Part shown: in pieces, positions 4,009-10,780 of the stretch | How the letters are laid out: each line of letters begins with the position of its first letter | Numbering within the stretch: position 1 is the stretch's first letter | Source of the DNA: JBBSJT01 sp041691015 | GTDB taxonomy: Bacteria; Chlamydiota; Chlamydiia; Chlamydiales; Parachlamydiaceae | Assembly (NCBI GenBank): GCA_041691015.1 | Contig: JBEPVN010000083.1 | Location: forward strand, 1 to 10,780 | Reading direction: 5' to 3' | Length of the DNA stretch: 10,780 nt | Notes under the pieces: generated by a model | Told to the model about the DNA's origin: nothing | Databases searched by the model: none | Seen by the model: the letters and a program-made list of their open reading frames with translations, nothing else | Program-made: the position numbers and the translations under genes

Positions 4009-7000
4009 ATGACATCAAATCGAAAACGCTATTACAGACCGGAAATAAGCAGCCTAAACATCTCTCAGAAAGCAAATCGCATTTTGAATATCGTTCTTCT
4101 TTCCTTGATATTAATTCTTTTAAGAATCTGGTTTTTAAGCGTTGTTCAGTACGATGAAAAAGTCGAAGAGTCCAAAAAACCGCAAAGAAAAGTTGTCATG
4201 GAGCCTGCAAAAAGAGGCACCATCCGCGATCGTTTTAATATTCCTCTTGCGATCAACAAAATTCAATACCAAGCGACAGTGGTCTACTCGGAAATCCTCC
4301 AAATTCCATCTGTTATTTGGGAAAAAAATGAAGCTGGTAAACTAGTTAAGCGTTTTAAACGAAAAGAATACATTACAAATTTATCCAACCTTTTGGGGCT
4401 TGAGCTCCAATTGGATCCATCACGGATTGAAGACTTAATTTATTCCAAAGCCTCCTTTTATCATCAATTTCCGTTTATCATTAAAGATGAAGTGGATGAA
4501 AAATGTTATTACCGTCTGAAAATGCTTGAAAAAGATTGGCTTGGAATTCACGCGCAGTGTGTGCCAAAAAGACATTATCCAAAAAATCATGTTGCGGCAG
4601 ATATTCTTGGCTACATGGGAGCTATTAATCGAAAAGAGTATGAAACAATCATGCAGGAAATTAAAAGCTTGGCAGATTATATCAAAGAATATGAATCGGG
4701 GGACTTAGCCGATCTGCCGGAGGGAATTGAGAGTCATGATAGGGCCATTCTTCGGCTGAAGGAACTTGAAGCTAACGCTTATACAATCAATGATTATGTC
4801 GGAAAAATGGGTGTGGAGGGTTTTTTTGAAGACCATTTAAGAGGCTATCAGGGAAGAAAAAGCTTTTATTCCGATTCAAGAGGCAATTTTTTGCGAGAGC
4901 TACCCGGAAAAACAACTCCCCTATCTGGAATGCGCTTACTTTTGACGATTTCTGCGGAATTACAAGAATTTGCAGAAGAGCTTTTAACAAAAAACGAAAC
5001 TATTCGGTCGGCAGTACCTTCAAATAGAATAAAACAGACGCTTTTGTCCCTAAGACAGCCTTGGATTAAAGGAGGAGCAATTATTGCGATCGATCCAAAT
5101 AACGGGGAAGTGTTCGCTCTTGCCTCATACCCAAGATTTAATCCAAATGATTTTATCTCGTCTGGAAATCCTGCACTTAACAAAGAAAAGCAGTCAAATA
5201 TCAATCGCTGGTTTGAAAGCGAATCCTATATCGCAGAAATTTGGGATCAGAAAAGACCCTTGGAACGCGAGCGTTTTGACAATAAAAAAGAAATTTTCTT
5301 TGAAGAAAAGCGCCCTATGGACTTAAAAAATTATCTCGACTTCATCCTCCCAAAAACAAACGATGCCTACCGCGAAATTACAAGGCTCGATACTTTGGAT
5401 AAATCCATAGCAATACAGCAAAATGCGCAAAATCTCATTTTGTTAAGCGGACAAGAAAATGCTTATTTTGCAATGAATGCTCTATACAATGATGAAAATC
5501 ATGAAACCCATAAACCTTTGAAGAATGAAGAATTAAAATATTTTATTGAAACAAACTACAAAAAAAATGCTGATGAAATCTCAAAAATAAAAAAAAATTT
5601 AGATCCCTATTTTTCTTCTATAAAAAGTAATTACGACAAAGTATTGCTTGCTGATTTATGCAGATTGCTTGTTCCGGCCCACTTATTTTCTGAATCCTTG
5701 ATCCAAGAAGTCGGCAAAGAAAGCATCTCTTCTTATAGGGATGTTTCAGCCTCCATGAATACAGTCACGGAAACTGTGCGCTCCATGACAAAAGATTTAT
5801 TTCACACACATGCTTTTTTAAAGTGGAGAGCCGAATTTGAAAAGCCCTACTTAAAAGAAAAAAGACTGCAGGAAAAAATCGCCAAAAAACATCAAAAACC
5901 CTATATCGAATACTTTGATGCAGAAGAGCGACAGATGTTCCAAGCCTTTTGGCAAGAACATCACCTAAATCTGACAATGGCCTTTTTAACCGGTCGCAAC
6001 AAAAAATCAGCAATCGAGCTAAAACCCTATCTTGATCATTTTAAAAAATGGCACAAGGAACTTAAAGATGGATTGCATGAGGATTTGTCCTGGTATTTGA
6101 GCTATTTCACATTAAAAAATTCTGTTTCAAAGATTAGACTCGAATTAATTTCAGGGTATCTTAAAACTTTAAGAAGCTATTCAGATTTAACAAGACCTCT
6201 TCTTGGCTCCTACCGCTACTTAAGAAAAGAAAGCGATGGAAAACAACTTGAAAAACACTTGGCAGCAGCTTTTTATCCAAAACCTGGATTTGGTTATTGC
6301 AGATCGCAAGGTTATCGGCAATCAACGACCCAAGGGTCGATTTTCAAACTCGTCACAGCCTATGAAACTTTGATACAGCGCTACAATAAGCTCGATCCGC
6401 AAAATCTAAACTTTAAAAATTTAAACCCGCTTGATATTGTTGATTCGACACACCGTCATGGAAAAGATATTTCACTAGGGTTTTTTCACGATGGAACCCC
6501 CATTCCAAGACTTTATAAAGGAGGAAGACTCCTTAAGAGCTCAAGAAACGGCATTGGTCAGATTGATTTGATTAAAGCAATAGAAACATCTAGCAACCCC
6601 TATTTTTCCCTTCTTGCAATAGATTGCTTAAATTCCCCGGACGACTTATCAAAATGCGCCAAGCTTTTTTCTTTTGGCAATAAAACAGGCATTGAACTCA
6701 CCCATGAGCTCTCCGGAAAAGTGCCGGACGATATTAGTTATAACCGTACAGGTCTATATGCCATGGCAAATGGACAGCACAGTTTGATTGTAACGCCTCT
6801 TCAAACCGCCGTATTTTTATCCTCTCTTGCAAATGGAGGCAAAGTCTTTAAACCAAGTATTGTAAAAATGAGAGTTCAAAACAATTTGGAAACAAACAAA
6901 AATGTCGTCGTTCCAACGCTCCCAAAAATCCAAAGAATCGTATTTATGCCAGAAATTATTCGGGGTATGCTTTTGGAAGGAATGAGGCTTATTGTACAAA

Positions 7001-7365
7001 AGCAGACAAAAGCGAATTTAGCAAACTTGACAAGACTTTATAAAGACTATCCGCAAGCGATTCGCAGTTACGTTGCAATTAAAGATCAGTTCATCGGAAA
7101 AACAAGTACCTCTGAGTCTACAGAAAACTTAAATCTTGATTTGGATCACGGCACAAACCTCTACACCCATATCTGGTTTGGCAGTATTGCTTTTCATTCA
7201 GACTTGCAAGGCCTATCAAAAAACGCAATTGTTTTTAAAGACAGTGAAGGACGTCCAGAGCTTGTTGTTGTGGTCTATTTAAAATATGGCACTTTTGGAT
7301 GGGAATCAGCTCCGGTAGCAGCGGAAATGGTGCAGAAATGGCGCGAAATCAAATCCAGGCACTAA
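4009..7365 (+). CDS. pbpB: Class B penicillin-binding protein 2, very large chlamydial form
   Basis: This is a peptidoglycan D,D-transpeptidase that cross-links stem peptides on the outer side of the inner membrane. A cytoplasmic basic tail (1-24) and a membrane anchor (about 25-46) come first. The PBP dimerisation region starts with R69-GTIRDR-75 and runs to about 330. The transpeptidase domain opens with G355-GAIIAIDPNNGEV. The active-site motifs are S777-I-F-K780 (SxxK, nucleophile Ser777), S861-S-N863 (SxN) and K1031-T-S1033 in place of the usual K(S/T)G. About 420 residues separate the start of the transpeptidase domain from SxxK, where most class B enzymes have only a few dozen; residues about 390-765 are a charged, mainly helical insertion. 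Total length, 1118, is near the roughly 1080 I recall for Chlamydia PbpB. ATG 4009 has no close Shine-Dalgarno; an in-frame TGA at 3979 rules out a start further upstream. It lies divergent from tRNA-Gly and rpsB. Confidence 0.93.
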   Translation: MTSNRKRYYRPEISSLNISQKANRILNIVLLSLILILLRIWFLSVVQYDEKVEESKKPQRKVVMEPAKRGTIRDRFNIPLAINKIQYQATVVYSEILQIPSVIWEKNEAGKLVKRFKRKEYITNLSNLLGLELQLDPSRIEDLIYSKASFYHQFPFIIKDEVDEKCYYRLKMLEKDWLGIHAQCVPKRHYPKNHVAADILGYMGAINRKEYETIMQEIKSLADYIKEYESGDLADLPEGIESHDRAILRLKELEANAYTINDYVGKMGVEGFFEDHLRGYQGRKSFYSDSRGNFLRELPGKTTPLSGMRLLLTISAELQEFAEELLTKNETIRSAVPSNRIKQTLLSLRQPWIKGGAIIAIDPNNGEVFALASYPRFNPNDFISSGNPALNKEKQSNINRWFESESYIAEIWDQKRPLERERFDNKKEIFFEEKRPMDLKNYLDFILPKTNDAYREITRLDTLDKSIAIQQNAQNLILLSGQENAYFAMNALYNDENHETHKPLKNEELKYFIETNYKKNADEISKIKKNLDPYFSSIKSNYDKVLLADLCRLLVPAHLFSESLIQEVGKESISSYRDVSASMNTVTETVRSMTKDLFHTHAFLKWRAEFEKPYLKEKRLQEKIAKKHQKPYIEYFDAEERQMFQAFWQEHHLNLTMAFLTGRNKKSAIELKPYLDHFKKWHKELKDGLHEDLSWYLSYFTLKNSVSKIRLELISGYLKTLRSYSDLTRPLLGSYRYLRKESDGKQLEKHLAAAFYPKPGFGYCRSQGYRQSTTQGSIFKLVTAYETLIQRYNKLDPQNLNFKNLNPLDIVDSTHRHGKDISLGFFHDGTPIPRLYKGGRLLKSSRNGIGQIDLIKAIETSSNPYFSLLAIDCLNSPDDLSKCAKLFSFGNKTGIELTHELSGKVPDDISYNRTGLYAMANGQHSLIVTPLQTAVFLSSLANGGKVFKPSIVKMRVQNNLETNKNVVVPTLPKIQRIVFMPEIIRGMLLEGMRLIVQKQTKANLANLTRLYKDYPQAIRSYVAIKDQFIGKTSTSESTENLNLDLDHGTNLYTHIWFGSIAFHSDLQGLSKNAIVFKDSEGRPELVVVVYLKYGTFGWESAPVAAEMVQKWREIKSRH

Positions 7366-7367
7366 AT

Positions 7368-8399
7368 TTACACCTTAATCTTGAAATGTTCAATTTGAAT
7401 CCCCATTTTTTTTGCAAACTGCTCTGTCGTTGCAGAAAAAACCGACCAACGAAGGAAATGTGATGCGTCGCATGCAGATTCAACCTCACAATAATCATTC
7501 GATTCCCAAAATAAAACAGGAATACCCTGTTCTATAATTCTTTTTTTTATGGTAAATAGAAATTTTAGATGACCATTTGGTTTAATTATTCCATTTTGGT
7601 CGCAATCATAAGATTTTCTGAAACTATCGCTTTCAAACTCTTTTTGTTCAATAAGTGAGAGTGTGTTCATATTTAAATAAGTAAAAAAAGCAGTAAACAT
7701 CCTTAACTGCAAACTTAACGCGTGCTTTATCAAGATGTCCATTTGTAAAGGTTTGACTTCCCTGCAGCGGCTCCATTTAAAAAAACCGGCTTCTTGATTT
7801 GGTCCAAAGGCTTCTCCATTTAAACGAAAATGATTAATGCTTTCTGTTTCAAAAAGATTAAGGTGGTTTTTTGCAATAATAAATTTGTCGACTAAAACTT
7901 CAACTGCATAAGAGGATCGAAAATTGCCGTATTTTTTTTCACCCGTGGATAAAAAGATCGGATTATTTGGATTCCATGAGATCTTCAAATTATTGGAAAT
8001 CAATCGGTAATCTTCGTATTTGGCATGATTTACCAATGCTACAGGTTCTTTGTGATGCATGATCACTTGTGTTTTATATCTCAAAAAACTGGCATTTTGA
8101 AATTCAAAGGTGAAAGTATTTTTTCTGATGAACGAAATAAAATTATTATTCTTCACAAGGCTCAATATAAAATTAATTTGAACTTCATTATAGTTGCATT
8201 CTTTAATTTCATCTTTTAGGACAACTCTTATGAATTCGTGATAAAAATGTTGAGGGTTTTTCTCTGTAATCTCAAAAAAAATCTTTGAAATTTTTGCCAC
8301 TGTAAGCATTTTTTCCTCCGGAGGAAGAAAATTGCAAATGGTAAGCAAAATTTCAGGCGGCAAACCCGTTAATCTATCTGTATTTTGACTTGAGTTCAT
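7368..8399 (-). CDS. F-box domain protein, putative host-directed effector
   Basis: The 343-residue protein begins with a polar Ser/Asn/Thr-rich decapeptide and then an F-box-like motif at about residues 10-50: LTGLPPEILLTICNFLPPEE, then VAKISKIFFEITEKNP. The Leu-Pro pair, the Leu-Pro-Pro after the first helix and the Val/Ser/Phe pattern of the last helix fit the F-box consensus. In eukaryotes this domain docks on Skp1 of SCF ubiquitin ligases. Bacteria lack that machinery, and F-box proteins are known from intracellular bacteria such as Legionella and amoeba-associated chlamydiae as secreted effectors. The remaining roughly 290 residues, presumably the target-binding part, are not recognised; no leucine-rich or ankyrin repeats are seen. 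There is no signal peptide, so export would need a type III-like route, which is inference. The ribosome-binding site is weak. The gene converges on pbpB with a 2-bp gap. Confidence 0.72.
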   Translation of the reverse strand: MNSSQNTDRLTGLPPEILLTICNFLPPEEKMLTVAKISKIFFEITEKNPQHFYHEFIRVVLKDEIKECNYNEVQINFILSLVKNNNFISFIRKNTFTFEFQNASFLRYKTQVIMHHKEPVALVNHAKYEDYRLISNNLKISWNPNNPIFLSTGEKKYGNFRSSYAVEVLVDKFIIAKNHLNLFETESINHFRLNGEAFGPNQEAGFFKWSRCREVKPLQMDILIKHALSLQLRMFTAFFTYLNMNTLSLIEQKEFESDSFRKSYDCDQNGIIKPNGHLKFLFTIKKRIIEQGIPVLFWESNDYCEVESACDASHFLRWSVFSATTEQFAKKMGIQIEHFKIKV

Positions 8400-8684
8400 A
8401 TATTTCTTATAGATTTTTTTCCGGAATTTCTCTATGATTAATTTAATTTTTTACTGCTGACTTGGATACTTAAAGATTAATGTGCCATCGACGATATTTT
8501 TCTTATTAAGGGATCTTGACGCTAAAGGAATTGCTTCATTTTAGTTTATTATAATGAATTTGAACTTTAGGAAACGAACCCACGTGTATATACACAGTTG
8601 ATAAGCCGCCTCTTTAAACCCTCTCAGCAGTTTTTATCACCATAAGTCTTAACTACTTCTAAACAAAACTTAATTGCCCAAAAC

Positions 8685-8722
8685 GCCTTACAGCCCAATG
8701 CTAAGGCATCCATAGTTTTTTT
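8685..8722 (+). terminator. Terminator-like hairpin with T7
   Basis: GCCTTA at 8685-8690 pairs with TAAGGC at 8702-8707, with two further G-C pairs after a 2-nt bulge and a CCAAT loop. Seven T follow at 8716-8722, but 8 nt from the stem, which is farther than usual for an intrinsic terminator. No gene ends just before it. Confidence 0.3.
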
Positions 8723-8802
8723 GCGTAAAAGATTAAAAACAATTTATTTTTTAAAAAAATAAATTTAAATTATTTACTTTTAAATTCTGTGCAGCCATAA
8801 CT

Positions 8803-8811
8803 TGGTATAAT
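8803..8811 (+). promoter_or_regulatory. Extended -10 promoter of the beta-helix gene
   Basis: TGGTATAAT has a perfect -10 hexamer (8806-8811) with the TGn extension just before it, which can compensate for the poor -35. An A/T inverted repeat lies 40-65 bp upstream. Transcription from about 8818 would give a leader of about 20 nt. Confidence 0.6.
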
Positions 8812-8838
8812 GAATTTTTTACCAAAAGAGCTACACAT

Positions 8839-10764
8839 ATGACGGCAATTATTAACCGCAGGGTGAGGTATATTTACTTATTTCTCATTTACTTTTTTGT
8901 TATATTCATTGGAGAACTTGAGGGAACGATCATCAATGTAGGTCTACCTCCAGCCAGTATTCAAGCTGCTATTAATAGTGCAGTTGATGGTGATACAGTC
9001 CAGCTTTCAGCCGGCACTTATGTTCAGGAATTTCAGGTAATTTCAAAAAGTATCGATATAATTGGCGTGGGGGAAGATGTTACAATCGTTCAATCGCCTG
9101 GACCTTTAACACATCTGACCCAAAGTTTTACATTTAACGCAATAAATTATTGGTGCATTGCAATGATTGACAATCAAGCAGCTCCGACCCCACACACAGT
9201 GAATATTAGCGATCTGACAGTCGATGGCGATAATCAGCAAGATACTTCTATTCCACCCTTTTATGGTAATTCCAATCGTTTTTTTGCTATTGGTTATCAT
9301 AATGCAAATGGAACGGTTCAAAATGTTCACACGACTAATACCAAACAATCTGTCAGTTTTAACGAACTTGCAGGTGGTGGCATTCTCAATGCCTCAAATA
9401 ATGGCAATGTGACTTTTAATGTCACCGATTGCCTAGTTGATTTCTACCAAAGAGCTGGTATTGATTGCCGAGGATCCACTCTAACAGCTACTATTTCAAA
9501 TAATGTTGTTAACCGCGGTTATGTTTTAACTCCGAATACTTCAACAGCTGCTCCAAATGGCATCCAATTTAACTTATCCGCAGGCGGATCCATTTTAAAT
9601 AATCTAGTATCTGAAAATATTAGTACAGTTTCAGGAGCTGCCTCTTCTGGAATAATTATTTTTGGGACTCCTCCAAATGTTGTCGTGTCAGGTAATACAG
9701 TGAATGACAATGATGTAGGAATTGTTTGCATAAACTGCGGAAATAATCTTTTGGTCAGCAATAATTCACTTAATTTTACAATAACCCCAGGGGTTAATCC
9801 CGCTGAAGGAATTTTAATTCAAGAGCCACTTGGAGTGACAACAATTACATCCAATGTGATGGACAATATTACCAATGTCAATATGGATCTTATTTCTTCT
9901 ACTGACCAGCCATTTAACCTTATGAATAATCAATTTATCGGCAGCCAAACCGGACTGCTCGTAGTTGGTATTACAACTGACGGGCCTATTGTTACTATGG
10001 ACTCTGATTCATTCACGGGAACTGCCGGATATTATATACAAGAAGTCGATGCGCCAAATGATATTTGGCCTTCTACTGCGACAGTTACGTTTGATGGTTT
10101 GCTATCTGGGCATATGACTTTTGCAGAATTTCAATTTGTACTTACCAAAATCTTCGATAAACATAATGATCCGGCTTTGGGCCTAGTCCTCGATTTTATA
10201 CCCCCATCTCCGCCAACTCTCATTAGCATTAATCCATCTTCTGGACCAGAAACAGGAGGCACTATTGTAACTATAACAGGAACCAATTTTATAAGCAGTA
10301 ACACTCAAGTTTTCTTTGGAGCAATTTTAGCAACTAACATTATCGTTGTTTCGGATAATGAAATTTTGGCAACAGCCCCACCGGGTGTTGGTACAGTAGA
10401 CGTAAGTGTGTCTACCCCATTTGGAGTTACACCTATAACCCCTGCAGATTTATATACATATTTAGTGCCCTCCAATTCTCCATTACCACCATCAAATTTC
10501 ATAGGTTTGCTCAGAAAAAACAAATTTCTCAATAGAACAGAGTACATTCTTCAAGCCACTTGGGATGCAAGTCCTTCGCCAAATGTCATTCTTTATCGCA
10601 TTTATAATGGCACGCGTTTAGTTAAGGAAGTATCAGCTTCTGGACCATTAGTATTTGTCACATGCCTTCGGAATAAACATTCTGCTAAAAACTATGAAAT
10701 CGCAGCTGTGAATTCAAATAATTTAGAAAGCAATCATATTACAATAGAGATTATCCATGAATAA
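8839..10764 (+). CDS. Exported beta-helix protein with IPT/TIG and FN3-like domains
   Basis: The 641-residue protein begins with RRVR and a strongly hydrophobic stretch (about residues 11-25), a Sec-type signal peptide or membrane anchor. Residues about 31-80 match the usual opening of right-handed parallel beta-helix proteins: SIQAAINSAVDGDTVQLSAG, then SIDIIGVGEDVTIV. Up to about 450 there are many short strands with asparagine-rich turns (ISNNVVNR, VSGNTVNDND, LVSNNSLNF), as in pectate-lyase-like folds. Residues about 459-541 are an IPT/TIG immunoglobulin-like domain (PSSGPETGGTIVTITGTNF, ending DLYTY). Residues about 549-641 look like a fibronectin type III domain. No catalytic residues are obvious, so binding to carbohydrate or host surface is as likely as enzymatic cleavage. 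No autotransporter barrel is present. The start ATG has only a weak AAGAG upstream, but an extended -10 promoter fits. The stop lies 16 bases before the end of the window. Confidence 0.8.
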   Translation: MTAIINRRVRYIYLFLIYFFVIFIGELEGTIINVGLPPASIQAAINSAVDGDTVQLSAGTYVQEFQVISKSIDIIGVGEDVTIVQSPGPLTHLTQSFTFNAINYWCIAMIDNQAAPTPHTVNISDLTVDGDNQQDTSIPPFYGNSNRFFAIGYHNANGTVQNVHTTNTKQSVSFNELAGGGILNASNNGNVTFNVTDCLVDFYQRAGIDCRGSTLTATISNNVVNRGYVLTPNTSTAAPNGIQFNLSAGGSILNNLVSENISTVSGAASSGIIIFGTPPNVVVSGNTVNDNDVGIVCINCGNNLLVSNNSLNFTITPGVNPAEGILIQEPLGVTTITSNVMDNITNVNMDLISSTDQPFNLMNNQFIGSQTGLLVVGITTDGPIVTMDSDSFTGTAGYYIQEVDAPNDIWPSTATVTFDGLLSGHMTFAEFQFVLTKIFDKHNDPALGLVLDFIPPSPPTLISINPSSGPETGGTIVTITGTNFISSNTQVFFGAILATNIIVVSDNEILATAPPGVGTVDVSVSTPFGVTPITPADLYTYLVPSNSPLPPSNFIGLLRKNKFLNRTEYILQATWDASPSPNVILYRIYNGTRLVKEVSASGPLVFVTCLRNKHSAKNYEIAAVNSNNLESNHITIEIIHE

Positions 10765-10780
10765 ATTCTGTCTCTTATAC

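Larger units (their letters stand above)
8400..8838. other. Intergenic region between divergent genes
   Basis: No convincing gene. It contains TATAAT at 8550-8555, a 12-bp palindrome GTGTATATACAC at 8584-8595, a hairpin (8685-8690 with 8702-8707) followed 8 nt later by seven T at 8716-8722, a pure A/T inverted repeat (8741-8752 with 8754-8765), and the promoter of the gene at 8839. A 29-codon frame read leftward (8713-8624, starting MDALALGCKAFWAIK) has protein-like codons but no ribosome-binding site; it may be a remnant. Confidence 0.5.

Noticed and set aside
3884..4157. Short frames over the tRNA-Gly/pbpB spacer on both strands (3884-4075 and 3951-4157)
   Set aside because: They overlap the promoters and the true pbpB start, and their sequences are driven by A/T runs. 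Neither resembles a remnant of ompA.
4866..5204. Leftward 112-codon frame within pbpB
   Set aside because: It is a shadow of the conserved PBP domain read in the right frame on the other strand.
8624..8713. 29-codon leftward frame starting MDALALGCKAFWAIK
   Set aside because: The codons look protein-like, but it has no ribosome-binding site, no recognisable family and is very short; kept only as a possible remnant in the intergenic note.
8741..8765. Pure A/T 12-bp inverted repeat considered as a terminator
   Set aside because: It has no G-C pairs and a 1-nt centre, so the RNA hairpin would be weak; more likely an A/T-rich promoter-upstream tract.
9106..10547. Frames antisense to or out of phase with the beta-helix gene (9106-9348, 9224-9412, 9519-9761, 10305-10547)
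   Set aside because: The domain matches all lie in the long + frame; these others have no recognisable content or start signals.
1..10780. Mobile elements, CRISPR arrays, toxin-antitoxin or phage-defence genes
   Set aside because: No transposase, integrase, regularly spaced repeats or defence-domain proteins could be seen anywhere in the window.

Overview
The window looks like a chromosomal segment of an environmental chlamydia (phylum Chlamydiota, order Parachlamydiales or a close relative). It is AT-rich. It has the order tsf, rpsB, tRNA-Gly, then a very large class B penicillin-binding protein on the opposite strand. From memory, Chlamydia has the same order but with ompA (MOMP) between tRNA-Gly and pbpB. 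Here that slot is only a 144-bp divergent promoter region. The genus cannot be fixed from this sequence alone. A eukaryote-like F-box protein also fits an intracellular symbiont of protists or other eukaryotes.

Layout. 1-334: non-coding, with nested inverted repeats (7-18/197-208 and 37-43/171-177), then the leader of a small gene. 335-670 (+): unrecognised 111-residue protein with one membrane segment and a strong Shine-Dalgarno. 671-1120: non-coding, with two hairpins each followed by a T-run (772-826 and 955-996) and a duplicated ribosome-binding-site box (1035-1047 and 1104-1116). 1121-1870 (+): protein with a GNAT-acetyltransferase-like C-terminus. 1887-1925: hairpin terminator shared by two convergent genes. 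1949-3593 (-): tsf and rpsB, translationally coupled, with rpsB probably starting at a TTG. 3627-3864 (-): rpsB leader, a long strand-specific RNA hairpin, and tRNA-Gly(UCC). 4009-7365 (+): pbpB, 1118 residues, with about 370 extra residues before the catalytic serine. 7368-8399 (-): F-box protein ending 2 bp from pbpB. 8400-8838: non-coding, with the promoter of the last gene. 8839-10764 (+): exported beta-helix, IPT/TIG and FN3-like protein.

How the parts relate. tsf, rpsB and tRNA-Gly form a translation block read leftward, and pbpB (septal or sidewall peptidoglycan transpeptidation) is read rightward from the same intergenic region. pyrH and frr, which I recall following tsf in Chlamydia, are absent here; a terminator and an unrelated convergent gene follow instead. 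The genes around this core (small membrane protein, GNAT-like protein, F-box protein, beta-helix protein) look like lineage-specific accessory genes. The last two are candidates for host interaction: one as a putative effector in the host cell, one as a putative surface or secreted protein.

No insertion sequence, CRISPR array, integrase or obvious novel multi-gene system is visible. The most unusual items are the chlamydial PBP with its insertion and KTS motif, the F-box protein, and the strand-specific hairpin between tRNA-Gly and rpsB.
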